Numbered from the stretch's first letter, positions 18,201 through 27,387 are shown. The stretch is 64,000 bases of DNA from Olivibacter jilunii (GCF_900607235.1 NZ_LR027849.1:310001-374000), one strand, 5' to 3'. Notes: generated by a model not told the origin, from the sequence alone. A program made the numbers and translations.

Positions 18201-19826
18201 ATGAATCCATTGAAAATCTTAAAAGTTGATCAAATGAAACCAATTATCATTATATATTTAATTGCAGTAGCTGTCATTTTCAGCTCATGTGAAAAGTTTC
18301 TGGAAGAGGAACCTAAAGATGAAATAGCCGGCAGTCAATATTTCACACAGCCGGAGCATGCCATCAATGCCGTTAACGGATTGTACAGAACGGGTGCGCC
18401 ACAGCTTTACGATGGGTCGGGTACGCATTATTCCGGTGCGAAAATGTTCTTCGGCCCGTATTTAACCGGGTATATCGACAATGAATTCAAGGGGCAGGAG
18501 GTGCATGTACAGCATGCCCAAAACATGACCTTCAATGCAACCAATTTGTCTACCTATTTTCAGGATATTTGGAGCATCTTGTATAGGGGTATTGCCCGTG
18601 CCAATAATGCGATTAAATACATTCCTGCAACACCCGGTTTGTCAGATACGCAGCGTAATCAGCTGTTGGCAGAAGCGCGTTATTTTCGGGCGATGGGTTA
18701 TTTTCAACTCGCTCGACTTTTTGGCGAAGTGCCGTTGATTACCGAACCTTATGAAAGCTTAGAGAATTTAAATGTTCCCAAGAGCCCTCTGGAAGAAGTG
18801 TACGCCTTGATTACCGCTGACTTGGAGTTTGCCGTGAATGAAGGAGAACTTGCGGAGACGATCATGCCAGACAACGGTGGAAGGATAACCAGGGGTACGG
18901 CTGCCACGCTTCTAGCAGATGTCTACCTTACGATGGGAGGTTACCCCCTACAAAAAGCGGAGTATGCGAAAAGTGCATCGGTTGCTAAGTCCGTTATCAG
19001 TAGTGGGGTTTACCAGCTAACTACGCACGATCGTAGCGCGGATGGTGCGGTTAATCTGAATAGTACGGCCTATAATAAACTGCGTTTGGTGGATAATAAT
19101 AGTGCGGAATACATTTACTATTATGAGTTCGCGGTAGGTATTTCTACTTCCACTCACGTACACTGGGCTTTCCCGGCTACAGCGGCATCCTCTACGGTCT
19201 TTGCCATTACCAATAACGCTTATGGGCCTTCAACCAGATTTTTACAAGGTTATAACCGTACGGATGACCTCCGTATTCAGGAAAAACAATACTTCCATTC
19301 GTCATTAACCCGATCTAATGGTACAACCCTGAATTTTGTTACGGCTCCTTATATGTGGATGGATGATGTAGCGACCTTTGAAACAGCTAGTTCGGGAAAG
19401 GACTTGCCGATTTATACCTATTCGGATGTGCTATTGGTTGCTGCCGAGGCTATCGCCCTTTCGGAAGGTGTAACGGGTGAAGCTGTTGATTACCTCTTGC
19501 AGGTTAGGGCAAGAGCGCTGTGGAAATCTGATATCAATCAATTGAGACAAAGTTTAGCTGGCCTTTCGGTTGAGCAATTTGTTCAAGAGGTTTGGAAAGA
19601 GCGCTACCGCGAATTGGTATTTGAAGGCCGGCAATGGTTTGACATCCAACGCACGCGGATGTTTCCGGTACCAGTCGTAGATGGCGGCGGAGATATCCGT
19701 TTTGAACCGGTTATTGGCCATGCAAATGATAAAGGCGCAATTATACAAGAAAAGAATTTGTTATTACCAATCCCAACGGATGAACTGCAAAGGAATCCTA
19801 GTTTAACGCAAAACCCTGGCTACTAA
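18201..19826 (+). CDS. SusD/RagB family nutrient-binding lipoprotein
   Basis: 541 residues from 18201. The Met at 18234 gives a more ordinary lipoprotein signal, MKPIIIIYLIAVAVIFSSC-E, and may be the true start; both are in frame. Landmarks are AEARYFRAMGYFQLARLFGEVPLIT (about 153-177), YTYSDVLLVAAEAIALSEG (about 400-418), RELVFEGRQWFDIQRTRMF (about 471-489) and the terminal LLPIPTDELQRNPSLTQNPGY. It is the surface partner of the SusC ending 10 bp upstream. The 79-bp gap to the isomerase gene holds no evident hairpin, so the operon continues. Confidence 0.95.
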   Translation: MNPLKILKVDQMKPIIIIYLIAVAVIFSSCEKFLEEEPKDEIAGSQYFTQPEHAINAVNGLYRTGAPQLYDGSGTHYSGAKMFFGPYLTGYIDNEFKGQEVHVQHAQNMTFNATNLSTYFQDIWSILYRGIARANNAIKYIPATPGLSDTQRNQLLAEARYFRAMGYFQLARLFGEVPLITEPYESLENLNVPKSPLEEVYALITADLEFAVNEGELAETIMPDNGGRITRGTAATLLADVYLTMGGYPLQKAEYAKSASVAKSVISSGVYQLTTHDRSADGAVNLNSTAYNKLRLVDNNSAEYIYYYEFAVGISTSTHVHWAFPATAASSTVFAITNNAYGPSTRFLQGYNRTDDLRIQEKQYFHSSLTRSNGTTLNFVTAPYMWMDDVATFETASSGKDLPIYTYSDVLLVAAEAIALSEGVTGEAVDYLLQVRARALWKSDINQLRQSLAGLSVEQFVQEVWKERYRELVFEGRQWFDIQRTRMFPVPVVDGGGDIRFEPVIGHANDKGAIIQEKNLLLPIPTDELQRNPSLTQNPGY

Positions 19827-19905
19827 CATGAATAGGAAATAATGTGCTGATTACTTAAAATTCGACTAAGGATAAAAGAAGATACGAAAAAGAAAGATTA
19901 ATATT

Positions 19906-21675
19906 ATGGAACAACAACAAAAGGAAATGGAATTAGCCAATGGAAAAGTAAACCTGAATTATGAAATATGCCCGACTTATCCGGCGCAAGGCGAAATTTT
20001 TAAAGGCTTTGATGCGTTGGTTACCAATATTTTAGGCGATTTACCTCTTTGTTTACTTGATGGTTATATTGGTGTCGATTGGCATACCGTGGTGAGCAAT
20101 TTGGAAGCATCGTTTAAAAGCCTTGGTAAAGAAGTACGATTCGTGTCGGTTGATCAAGCTTTATTGCCAACATCGAGCATTGAAACCATGGTACAGCCTT
20201 TTCTTGGAGGTGACGATCCGATCTTTGGAACGAAAACGTCTTTATCCTTAGTCGATTTTTTTGATGGAGGCCGACTTAAAAGTTTGATTTACAATGGCAG
20301 CGCACAGCAAATAGTAGTATATGGCTGCGGCGCTGCCCTTTGTAGTTCAACGGCACCGATAGTCTATATCGATCTTCCTAAAAACATCATCCAAAAGCGT
20401 ATGCGCGCCGGTTTGGTACGCAATCTGGGTGCGCAACGACTGCAAGATAACAAACAAACCTACAAACGTTTTTATTTTGTTGATTGGGTTGTCCTGAATA
20501 AACATAAAAAGGCGCTACTGCCTCACATCAGTATCATGGCAGATCAGCAAGAATCGGATACAATCTCTTGGATGTATGGCGACGCCCTTCGGAAGACCCT
20601 TAAGCAGATGTCACAATCTTTTTTTAGGGTCAGACCTTGGTTCGAACCCGGTGTGTGGGGAGGACAATGGTTAAAAAATCATTTACCTGGTCTAGACCAG
20701 GAAGTTCCTAATTATGCTTGGTCTTTTGAGATGATTGTCCCTGAAAACGGCCTGGTGCTAACAGACGGAGGAAACCAGCTAGAGATTTCCTTCGATCAAC
20801 TGATGTATCAGGAAAGCGAAAATGTATTAGGAAGAGCACATCGACGTTTTGGTGACGAGTTTCCTATTCGCTTCGACTTTCTGGATACCTATGAGGGGGG
20901 AAATCTATCCATTCAGTGCCATCCAAGAACCGCTTACATTCGAGAAAATTTTGGCGAAAGTTTTACACAAGATGAAACTTATTATATTGTTGATTGTGAG
21001 GTAGATGCGAAGGTTTATCTTGGCTTTCAGGACAACATCGAACCCAAACGTTTCAAACAGGCACTGGAGCAAAGTTTCGAGAAAAATGAAGCCTTGAATA
21101 TTGAAGATTACGTGCAGAAATTTCCTGCTGAAAAGCATGGATTATACCTGATTCCGAACGGGACAGTCCATGCTTCCGGTAAGAATAACCTGGTGCTGGA
21201 AATCAGTGCGACACCTTATATTTTTACTTTCAAGATGTACGATTGGGTTCGTCCGGATTTAGAAGGAAATCCACGACCTTTAAATATTGATCGGGCTTTT
21301 GATAACTTAGATTTCTCACGAAAGGGGCAGGCTGTTATAGATACACTGATCTCAAAACCGGTACAACAGGTGCTCGATGAACAGAGCAGCGTGATTCACT
21401 TGCCAACACATCCTGAACATTTCTACACGGTTGACCGTTACGAATTTGACGATCGTGTTAATATCTTAACGCACGGGCAATGTCATGTATTGATGTTGGT
21501 AGAAGGAGAGTCGATTGAGTTGACAACTGCTAATGGATCGAAGCATGTGTTTAACTTCGTAGAAACGTTTGCAATCCCGGCAGCAGCTCATGGTTATAGC
21601 CTTCGAAACTTGGGACAAAAGAAAGCAAAAGTGGTGGTGGCCTTCGTGAAAGATGAAGCTTGTTTAAATCAATAA
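19906..21675 (+). CDS. manA: Class I mannose-6-phosphate isomerase with an N-terminal degenerate P-loop-kinase-like domain
   Basis: 589 residues, far longer than the 300-400 of a plain class I isomerase. The C-terminal part (about 240-589) is a zinc cupin isomerase interconverting mannose-6-phosphate and fructose-6-phosphate. QCHPRTAYIRENFGE (about 336) provides the Gln-x-His zinc ligands, IPNGTVHASGKNNLVLEIS (about 417-435) provides the later His, and the motif before it is RPWFEPGVWGGQWLK. The N-terminal ~230 residues resemble a uridine-kinase-like P-loop fold (PLCLLDGYIGVDWHTVVSNL near 46-65; IVVYGCGAAL and APIVYIDLPKNIIQKRMRAG near 137-170). However, the expected G-K-S/T of Walker A is replaced by D-W-H-T, so nucleotide binding in the usual way is unlikely. 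The gene is fourth in the mannoglycan operon and supplies the metabolic exit of released mannose. Confidence 0.88.
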   Translation: MEQQQKEMELANGKVNLNYEICPTYPAQGEIFKGFDALVTNILGDLPLCLLDGYIGVDWHTVVSNLEASFKSLGKEVRFVSVDQALLPTSSIETMVQPFLGGDDPIFGTKTSLSLVDFFDGGRLKSLIYNGSAQQIVVYGCGAALCSSTAPIVYIDLPKNIIQKRMRAGLVRNLGAQRLQDNKQTYKRFYFVDWVVLNKHKKALLPHISIMADQQESDTISWMYGDALRKTLKQMSQSFFRVRPWFEPGVWGGQWLKNHLPGLDQEVPNYAWSFEMIVPENGLVLTDGGNQLEISFDQLMYQESENVLGRAHRRFGDEFPIRFDFLDTYEGGNLSIQCHPRTAYIRENFGESFTQDETYYIVDCEVDAKVYLGFQDNIEPKRFKQALEQSFEKNEALNIEDYVQKFPAEKHGLYLIPNGTVHASGKNNLVLEISATPYIFTFKMYDWVRPDLEGNPRPLNIDRAFDNLDFSRKGQAVIDTLISKPVQQVLDEQSSVIHLPTHPEHFYTVDRYEFDDRVNILTHGQCHVLMLVEGESIELTTANGSKHVFNFVETFAIPAAAHGYSLRNLGQKKAKVVVAFVKDEACLNQ

Positions 21676-21680
21676 AAAGA

Positions 21681-24600
21681 ATGATGCGAATAAAAAAATA
21701 CACATGGGCCTTGCTTACCGTATTGGTTTCCCTGACCGCGCGTGCTAACGAGGATTTAAAAATCTTATGGGAAATTGGTAAGTCCGATCATAGCCCACAG
21801 GGGATGGCCTTGGCACCCAATGCATATCAGCAATTTATTGCACATGATTTCGGTTTTGAAGATCGTTTTTTTCTGATCGGTTATTCAGATCCTACTAAGG
21901 AGTGGCCTTATGTACTACCGGGGCCGGCAACGAAATGGGGAGGTACCGGACCAACTGCGGGTATACGTTCGCATGTCCTAAATATTGACTTTGAGTTAGC
22001 GCATCTGCATAAAGCTGACAAGTTTTATTTCGAAGCTAATATATTGCAGACTGATCCACTCCATGCGCCGGTATTGAAAGTTACCATCAACGGACAGGCT
22101 CATCATTTTCAACTAAAAAGCAGTAAAGGAAAGGCCGAACCCGTCGGTCCTTTTTCGAATACAGATGCACAACGGATTGAAATATCAATACCACCTAATT
22201 TGTTAAGAAATGGTTTCAATGAGATTCAATTGACAAGCCTTCAAGGTGGTTGGCTTGTTTTCGATAACCTCTTATTGAAAGGACCCTCCACAGTTTCCTT
22301 AAAATCGACAAATGATGCCTTAATCCGAAGTGTAGAAACCGCTGACTATGAAATAGAACAAGCAAGTAAGCGTTATCAACCCTTGTTGATCGATATTTCT
22401 TCCCTAAAAGGAAGCCCCGTTCTTGAAGTCAAATTGGAGGGACAATCTATTTTTAAGCGGCAGCTTGATTCAGGACGCTACATTTTCGAAGCGCCGATGC
22501 CGGCTGTTAAGCAATCCAAAAAAAGCAAATACGCGCTGTTTGTTAATGGACAGCTGAAGGAGAGCGGTGAGGTGCTCCGGTCGGCGCAAAGCGAAGCTAG
22601 CCCCGCGACTTATGTCAATACCATGATGGGGGCCGCCCATTCACGATGGATGATCGCTCCGGGTCCTTGGATGCCGTTTAGCATGGTGAAGTTGAGTCCG
22701 GATAATCAGAATAGCGGCTGGCAAGCTGGATATGACCCTACCATTGAGTCGATCGGGACTTTTAGCCATATCCATGAATGGACCATGACCGGTTTGGGGA
22801 CTTTTCCGACGACAGGTCCTTTGCAGATTCGTATCGGTGACGAGCACCAGCCTGATAGTGGTTACCGATCCAGAATTGATAAGTCGACCGAAAAAGCCCC
22901 TTTAGGCTATTATCGGGTAGATTTGTCCGATTATGATATTACGGCAGAATTAACCGCGGGTACGCGTAGCAGCTTGCAACGTTATACGTACCATCGTGGA
23001 GACACTGGCCGCGTCATGGTCGATCTACAAATCCCAAGTGAATATCCTTATGAAATTGAAGAAGCAAGTTTGAAGCAAATTGCACCTAACCGCATTGTTG
23101 GATATAGTAAACAACTATCGAAAAGTGTCTGGTCAGGCGGTGTTGATCAGGCTTATACCGTATACTTTGTGATGGAGTTCGACCAGCCTATTCAACAACT
23201 GGGTTTTTGGAAGGACGATCAGGTGTTAAAACAGCCGGAACTATCCACTGGTCATGCAAAAAACGCCGGTATGTTTGTAGAGTTCGACCTAAGAAAGAAG
23301 CATACTGTACAAGTCAGAACCGGTATTTCCTTTGTCGGTTTAACGCAGGCGGAGCAGAATTTGATGGAGGAAATCAGTAAACCCTTTGGTTGGTCGTTCG
23401 ATAAAGCAGTAGCCAATCAGCGAGAAGTTTGGAACGAATTATTAAATCGTGTGCATATAGAATCAGACGACTTTTTTCAAAAACAACGCTTCTATACCAA
23501 TATGTATCGTTCCCTAGCGAGTAGGAATACCTTTAGTGACGTAGATGGAAGCTGGGTGTCTGCAGATGAAAAGGTACGCCGTTTTAGTGATACAAGCGAT
23601 CGGGCCCTAGGGTGTGACGCTTTTTGGAATACCTTCTGGAACCTTAATCAGTTCTGGAACTTGATTACGCCCGAGTGGTCAAATAAATGGGTTCGATCAC
23701 AATTGGCAATGTACGATGCCAATGGCTGGTTGGCCAAAGGACCGGCGGGTATGGAATATATTCCGGTGATGGTTGCTGAACATGAGATACCACTTATTGT
23801 AGGGGCTTATCAAATGGGAATCCGTAATTATGATGTAGAAAAGGCCTTTAAAGCAGCGTATAAAATGCAGACAACCTTATCCGGACCGGTAGAAGGAGGT
23901 TATGCCGGCAATCGCGATTTGGCGACTTATCTTAAGCATCATTATGTTCCTTTCGATGAAGGCCGCTTTTCCAATTCGCTGGAATATAGCTATGACGACT
24001 GGACTGTCGGTCAATTTGCCAAAGCCCTTGGTAAAGAAAAGGAATACCAAATTTTTGCCAACCGAGGGTCCTGGTGGAAAAATGCGATTGATACTACAAC
24101 GGGTTATGCAAGGATGCGGGATAAGAATGGAAACTGGTTACCTGATTTTGATCCTTTCAAATCAGGAGCTAATAAACATTACGTAGAGGGAAATGCATGG
24201 CAATTGACCTATTTTGTGCCGCAGGACGTAACAGGTTTAGCACAAAAAATTGGTGAAGAAACTTTTGTCAAACGATTGGAATGGGGCTTTGGTGAAAGCT
24301 ACCGCTGGCGTTTCAATGGTCCGAATGATCAATACTGGGATTATCCGGTGGTGCAGGGAAACCAACAATCCATGCACTTTGCCTTTCTATTCAACTGGGT
24401 TAAGCGGCCGTGGCTAACACAAAAATGGAGTCGTGCCATTATGGAGCGTTACTATGGGCATGGCGAAGCAAATGCATATTTGGGTGATGAAGATCAAGGG
24501 CAAATGAGCGCTTGGTTTGTCATGAATGCGTTAGGACTCTTCCAAACTGATGGAGGAACCCGCGTCAATCCAATTTATGAGATCGGCAGCCCCATTTTTA

Positions 24601-24836
24601 AGAAAGTGACAGTTAATCTCGGTGGGCGTTTTGGAAGAGGTCAAAGCTTTACCATTGAAGCAAAAAACACAAGTAAACGAAATATTTACATACAAAAAGC
24701 TTATCTGAACGGAAAAGTATGGAACGATTGCTGGTTACCGGCTGCAGAGGTGTTAAAAGGCGGTACACTAGTTCTGGAAATGGGATCCGAACCTAATCAA
24801 GCATGGGGTATCAGCGGTATTCCCCCGGCAGACTAA
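21681..24836 (+). CDS. Secreted multidomain GH92 family alpha-mannosidase
   Basis: About 1051 residues from ATG 21681, which lies 5 bp after the isomerase stop and behind an AAAAAGA stretch; an overlapping start at 21660 is less likely. After a signal peptide (to about ARA-N) there is an extra ~200-residue module beginning ILWEIGKSDHSPQGMALAPNAYQQF and containing DPTKEWPYVLPGPATKWGG. This resembles the beta-sandwich (rhamnogalacturonan-lyase-like, carbohydrate-binding) module seen at the front of several Bacteroidota glycosidases. GH92 proper starts near residue 310 (YVNTMMGAAHSRWMIAPGPWMPFSMVKLSPD) and has GDEDQGQMSAWFVMNALGLF near 940. It probably trims alpha-mannosides in the periplasm or at the cell surface. 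The second GH92 of the locus, at 10.3-12.6 kb, lacks this N-terminal module, so the two may have different linkage preferences. Confidence 0.92.
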   Translation: MMRIKKYTWALLTVLVSLTARANEDLKILWEIGKSDHSPQGMALAPNAYQQFIAHDFGFEDRFFLIGYSDPTKEWPYVLPGPATKWGGTGPTAGIRSHVLNIDFELAHLHKADKFYFEANILQTDPLHAPVLKVTINGQAHHFQLKSSKGKAEPVGPFSNTDAQRIEISIPPNLLRNGFNEIQLTSLQGGWLVFDNLLLKGPSTVSLKSTNDALIRSVETADYEIEQASKRYQPLLIDISSLKGSPVLEVKLEGQSIFKRQLDSGRYIFEAPMPAVKQSKKSKYALFVNGQLKESGEVLRSAQSEASPATYVNTMMGAAHSRWMIAPGPWMPFSMVKLSPDNQNSGWQAGYDPTIESIGTFSHIHEWTMTGLGTFPTTGPLQIRIGDEHQPDSGYRSRIDKSTEKAPLGYYRVDLSDYDITAELTAGTRSSLQRYTYHRGDTGRVMVDLQIPSEYPYEIEEASLKQIAPNRIVGYSKQLSKSVWSGGVDQAYTVYFVMEFDQPIQQLGFWKDDQVLKQPELSTGHAKNAGMFVEFDLRKKHTVQVRTGISFVGLTQAEQNLMEEISKPFGWSFDKAVANQREVWNELLNRVHIESDDFFQKQRFYTNMYRSLASRNTFSDVDGSWVSADEKVRRFSDTSDRALGCDAFWNTFWNLNQFWNLITPEWSNKWVRSQLAMYDANGWLAKGPAGMEYIPVMVAEHEIPLIVGAYQMGIRNYDVEKAFKAAYKMQTTLSGPVEGGYAGNRDLATYLKHHYVPFDEGRFSNSLEYSYDDWTVGQFAKALGKEKEYQIFANRGSWWKNAIDTTTGYARMRDKNGNWLPDFDPFKSGANKHYVEGNAWQLTYFVPQDVTGLAQKIGEETFVKRLEWGFGESYRWRFNGPNDQYWDYPVVQGNQQSMHFAFLFNWVKRPWLTQKWSRAIMERYYGHGEANAYLGDEDQGQMSAWFVMNALGLFQTDGGTRVNPIYEIGSPIFKKVTVNLGGRFGRGQSFTIEAKNTSKRNIYIQKAYLNGKVWNDCWLPAAEVLKGGTLVLEMGSEPNQAWGISGIPPAD

Positions 24837-24857
24837 CAAATGATAAATAGATAAAAA

Positions 24858-26165
24858 ATGAAAAGAACTACAATAATCTCATTCCTTGTTTGCCTAGGCA
24901 TTTACGCATGTAATAACCAAACGAGCAGGAATAAGGAACAGACATTAGCACAGATAATTGCAGCTGACAGTAATCTAAATATAGTGAAAGAGCGAGCCTT
25001 AAAGGTGGTAAGCACGGGCTTTAATGCAGGAGATGGATACCGTGAAGTTTGGATTCGCGATTATAACACTTTTATTAACCTTGCTGCAAAAGCTCACCCA
25101 AAAGACACCTTAAGGGATAACTTGGTTATCTTTTTCCAATTGCAAGGAACAGATGGTAATATTGTTGACGGTTTTGTTCCAAAATCTACTGTAAAACCGA
25201 GCAAAGGGGGTTATGACTATATCTATAACGATCTGGCACCCCATTACGCAGGACATAAAAACACCGTGGAAACTGATCAGGAGACCTCATTAATACAGGC
25301 CGTGCATAAATACCTGCAAGCAACGCAGGACACCACGTTTTTAAACCTTAAAGTAGGTGCAATCCCTGTACGCGATCGGATGGAGCAAGCCTTATCCTTT
25401 CTAATGAATAAGCGATATAACGAAAAATATGGACTGCTATGGGGGGCAACAACAGCTGATTGGGGCGATGTGCAACCCGAGCATGATTGGGGTGTTTATC
25501 TAACCGACGATTCCCACCTGGCGATCGATATTTATGATAACGCCATGTTTTTGATCGCCTTAGATAATTTTATGGAGATGGTACCTGAAAAAGCAGCAAA
25601 ATGGAAGCCCATCCGCGAGCATATTGCGAAGAACACGATGGCACATCTCTGGGATGCTAAGCGCCAAAAATTTATCCCCCATCTTTACCTGAACGGCTCA
25701 CCATTCGATAGCACTTTTGACGAAAATGCAATCTACTATCATGGGGGTACAGCAATAGCTATTGAGGCTGGCTTGTTAAATAAAGACGAGATTAAAGCTT
25801 CTTTGGACAAGATGATTGCCAACGTCAAGGAATCAGGAGCCGCAACCATTGGTTTAACACTTTACCCCACTTATCCCGAAGGTGCGTTCAAGAACAAAGG
25901 TATGTACCCTTACGGCTATCAAAATGGAGGAGATTGGACCTGGTTTGGCGGACGAATGATTCAGCAGTTAGTCAAGTATGGCTTTCAAAAAGAAGCTTAT
26001 GAACAGCTAAAGCCGATGGTGGATCGTGTGATCAAGAATAACGGATTTTTCGAATGGTATACTCGCGATAATAAACCCGAAGGTTCCGGAACCTTTAGAG
26101 GGGAAGCGGGGGTATTATATGATGCCATTACTTGTTTGCAAGAACATATCGAGACAGAAGAATAA
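24858..26165 (+). CDS. Lipoprotein with (alpha/alpha)6 glycosidase-like fold, family not assigned
   Basis: A 435-residue last gene of the operon, 21 bp after GH92. The signal ends in the lipobox IYAC-N (Cys18). The rest shows features of six-hairpin glycosidases: REVWIRDYNTFINLAA (about 56-71), HKNTVETDQETSLIQAV (about 134-150), WGATTADWGDVQPEHDWGVYLTDDSHLAIDIYDNAMFLIALDNF (about 195-238), NGGDWTWFGGRMIQQLVKYG (about 356-375) and FRGEAGVLYDAITCL. Acidic residues within these segments are candidates for catalysis. It resembles the GH37/63/100/125 structural group, but I cannot place it in one family. In an operon otherwise devoted to mannosides it probably removes a terminal sugar that GH92 cannot. 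Confidence 0.7.
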   Translation: MKRTTIISFLVCLGIYACNNQTSRNKEQTLAQIIAADSNLNIVKERALKVVSTGFNAGDGYREVWIRDYNTFINLAAKAHPKDTLRDNLVIFFQLQGTDGNIVDGFVPKSTVKPSKGGYDYIYNDLAPHYAGHKNTVETDQETSLIQAVHKYLQATQDTTFLNLKVGAIPVRDRMEQALSFLMNKRYNEKYGLLWGATTADWGDVQPEHDWGVYLTDDSHLAIDIYDNAMFLIALDNFMEMVPEKAAKWKPIREHIAKNTMAHLWDAKRQKFIPHLYLNGSPFDSTFDENAIYYHGGTAIAIEAGLLNKDEIKASLDKMIANVKESGAATIGLTLYPTYPEGAFKNKGMYPYGYQNGGDWTWFGGRMIQQLVKYGFQKEAYEQLKPMVDRVIKNNGFFEWYTRDNKPEGSGTFRGEAGVLYDAITCLQEHIETEE

Positions 26166-26175
26166 ATGAATACGA

Positions 26176-26220
26176 TAAGTGGTGCCTGAAAGTTTCTTTC
26201 TACACTTAAGACACCACTTA
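26176..26220. terminator. Imperfect bidirectional hairpin between convergent genes
   Basis: TAAGTGGTG (26176-26184) pairs with CACCACTTA (26212-26220), and two more pairs follow after one mismatch, with a loop of about 22 nt. It lies between the stop codons of the mannoglycan operon and the HAD hydrolase. T-runs are weak, so the call is modest. Confidence 0.45.
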
Positions 26221-26254
26221 TGTTGATTCTGTTTCTATATATGAACAACGAAAT

Positions 26255-26947
26255 TTATGCAGTAACCTCGTCCAATAAAGATAATACATCAATCAAATCG
26301 CCGATAATTTTATCCGGATTTGCCGTTTCTAGTTGCTCAACAGTATGTGCACCGGTAGTAATACCGATATTTAAACCACAACCGGCATTTTGACCTTCCT
26401 TGATATCAATGGTTGAATCTCCTATTTTAGCGACTTGACTGCCATCAGTTATGTTAAAACGTTTCATGGCAAAATGGATCATATCGGGATAAGGCCTATT
26501 TTCCGGTACGTCGCTGGCGGTTACCAGCGCGTCTATTTGCTCACCCTCTTTCCATCGCAATTTATCGATAATCGACTGAGCGGTAATCCTATCGTAACCC
26601 GTATTGAGAACTACTAAAATATTCCGCTCTTTCAACGCTCTAAAAAGTTCTTCGGCATTCTTCTGAGGTACAATTTCCTCCCTTTCATAGGCTTGGTCGA
26701 GCTGCTGCCTGAAGCTCTCGTAAATCGAATCAACTAAACCCTCGTTCTCTATATTTTCATACCTGGCAAGTATGGAACGGATTGCCTGTTTCTTTTCCTT
26801 TCCGGCACCCTCCGCTAAAACTTGTTCTAAGCTAAAGTCAAATCCAGCTTCATTAATAGCTTTTTGCAATGTTTTGTAGACGATATTATCTTCATCTACT
26901 GTGGTGCCGGCCATATCAAAAACAACCATTTTTATTTCATTAGGCAT
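26255..26947 (-). CDS. Phosphonatase-like HAD-superfamily hydrolase
   Basis: A 230-residue cytoplasmic HAD hydrolase. Motif I is VVFDMAGTTVDED with nucleophile Asp11 and Ala at +2, as in phosphonoacetaldehyde hydrolases and their paralogues. The cap carries GAGKEKKQAIRSIL with candidate Lys residues in the position of the Schiff-base lysine region. Motif II is VVLNTGYDR (Thr), and the motif III-IV region has RPYPDMIHFAMKRF and KIGDSTIDIKEGQNAG. It fits the phosphonatase-like (PhnX-like) subfamily. Its substrate is not known from sequence, since no phosphonate transport or transaminase gene is nearby. It is convergent with the mannoglycan operon and divergent from the first sulfatase. A TATATTTG -7 element lies just upstream. 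Confidence 0.85.
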   Translation of the reverse strand: MPNEIKMVVFDMAGTTVDEDNIVYKTLQKAINEAGFDFSLEQVLAEGAGKEKKQAIRSILARYENIENEGLVDSIYESFRQQLDQAYEREEIVPQKNAEELFRALKERNILVVLNTGYDRITAQSIIDKLRWKEGEQIDALVTASDVPENRPYPDMIHFAMKRFNITDGSQVAKIGDSTIDIKEGQNAGCGLNIGITTGAHTVEQLETANPDKIIGDLIDVLSLLDEVTA

Positions 26948-26972
26948 AAAATTTAAATATTAAATCAATTTT

Positions 26973-26980
26973 CAAATATA
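26973..26980 (-). promoter_or_regulatory. -7 element upstream of the HAD hydrolase gene
   Basis: TATATTTG on the minus strand fits TAnnTTTG and lies 26 bp before the start codon at 26947. The -33 region at the right spacing is not a good match, so only the -7 box is called. Confidence 0.4.
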
Positions 26981-27215
26981 AACAAAGTTTACTTATAATG
27001 AACTATTTCCAAAATTAAATTTATGTTAAGCTTTACAAGGAGGGTAGGCGCATGATTTTGTTTTAAATAGTACAATTTTAGCGCAGATGTTTATTTTGTC
27101 TAAACATATTTCTTGTCACTATATGTAAACGTCAACTTAATAAAGCATATCTAAGATGTCTTATCATTTGCGTTGACGGTGTCGTATTGGACAGCGGTGC
27201 GCTAAACTGTTTTTT

Positions 27216-27229
27216 CGCAATCGGTTGCG
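27216..27229. promoter_or_regulatory. Palindromic operator candidate upstream of sulfatase 1
   Basis: CGCAA-TCGG-TTGCG shares the 12-bp core GCAATCGGTTGC with the site at 31104-31117 in front of the second sulfatase. The shape, a GCAA/TTGC palindrome with a central CG, resembles LacI-family operators. No LacI-type gene is present in the window. Confidence 0.5.
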
Positions 27230-27387
27230 TTTAATCACTACTGGATAATGTGAACTAGAACTGTTAGTTTTATTGCTTATTGATGATTTAACGAATCGCT
27301 AACCGCACGAACGCGGCTTGTCGGTCTACAGGCTGTATGAGAAAAAAAGCAAGCTAATGAACGTAGTAGCGAATAAAAGATGCTAAA

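Larger units (their letters stand above)
26948..27387. other. 440-bp divergent intergenic region with promoters and sulfatase operator
   Basis: There is no credible gene. It contains the -7 element TATATTTG on the minus strand (26980-26973) for the HAD gene, and the palindrome CGCAATCGGTTGCG (27216-27229) 158 bp before the sulfatase start. The palindrome's core recurs upstream of the second sulfatase. No clean promoter was found for the sulfatase. Confidence 0.6.
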
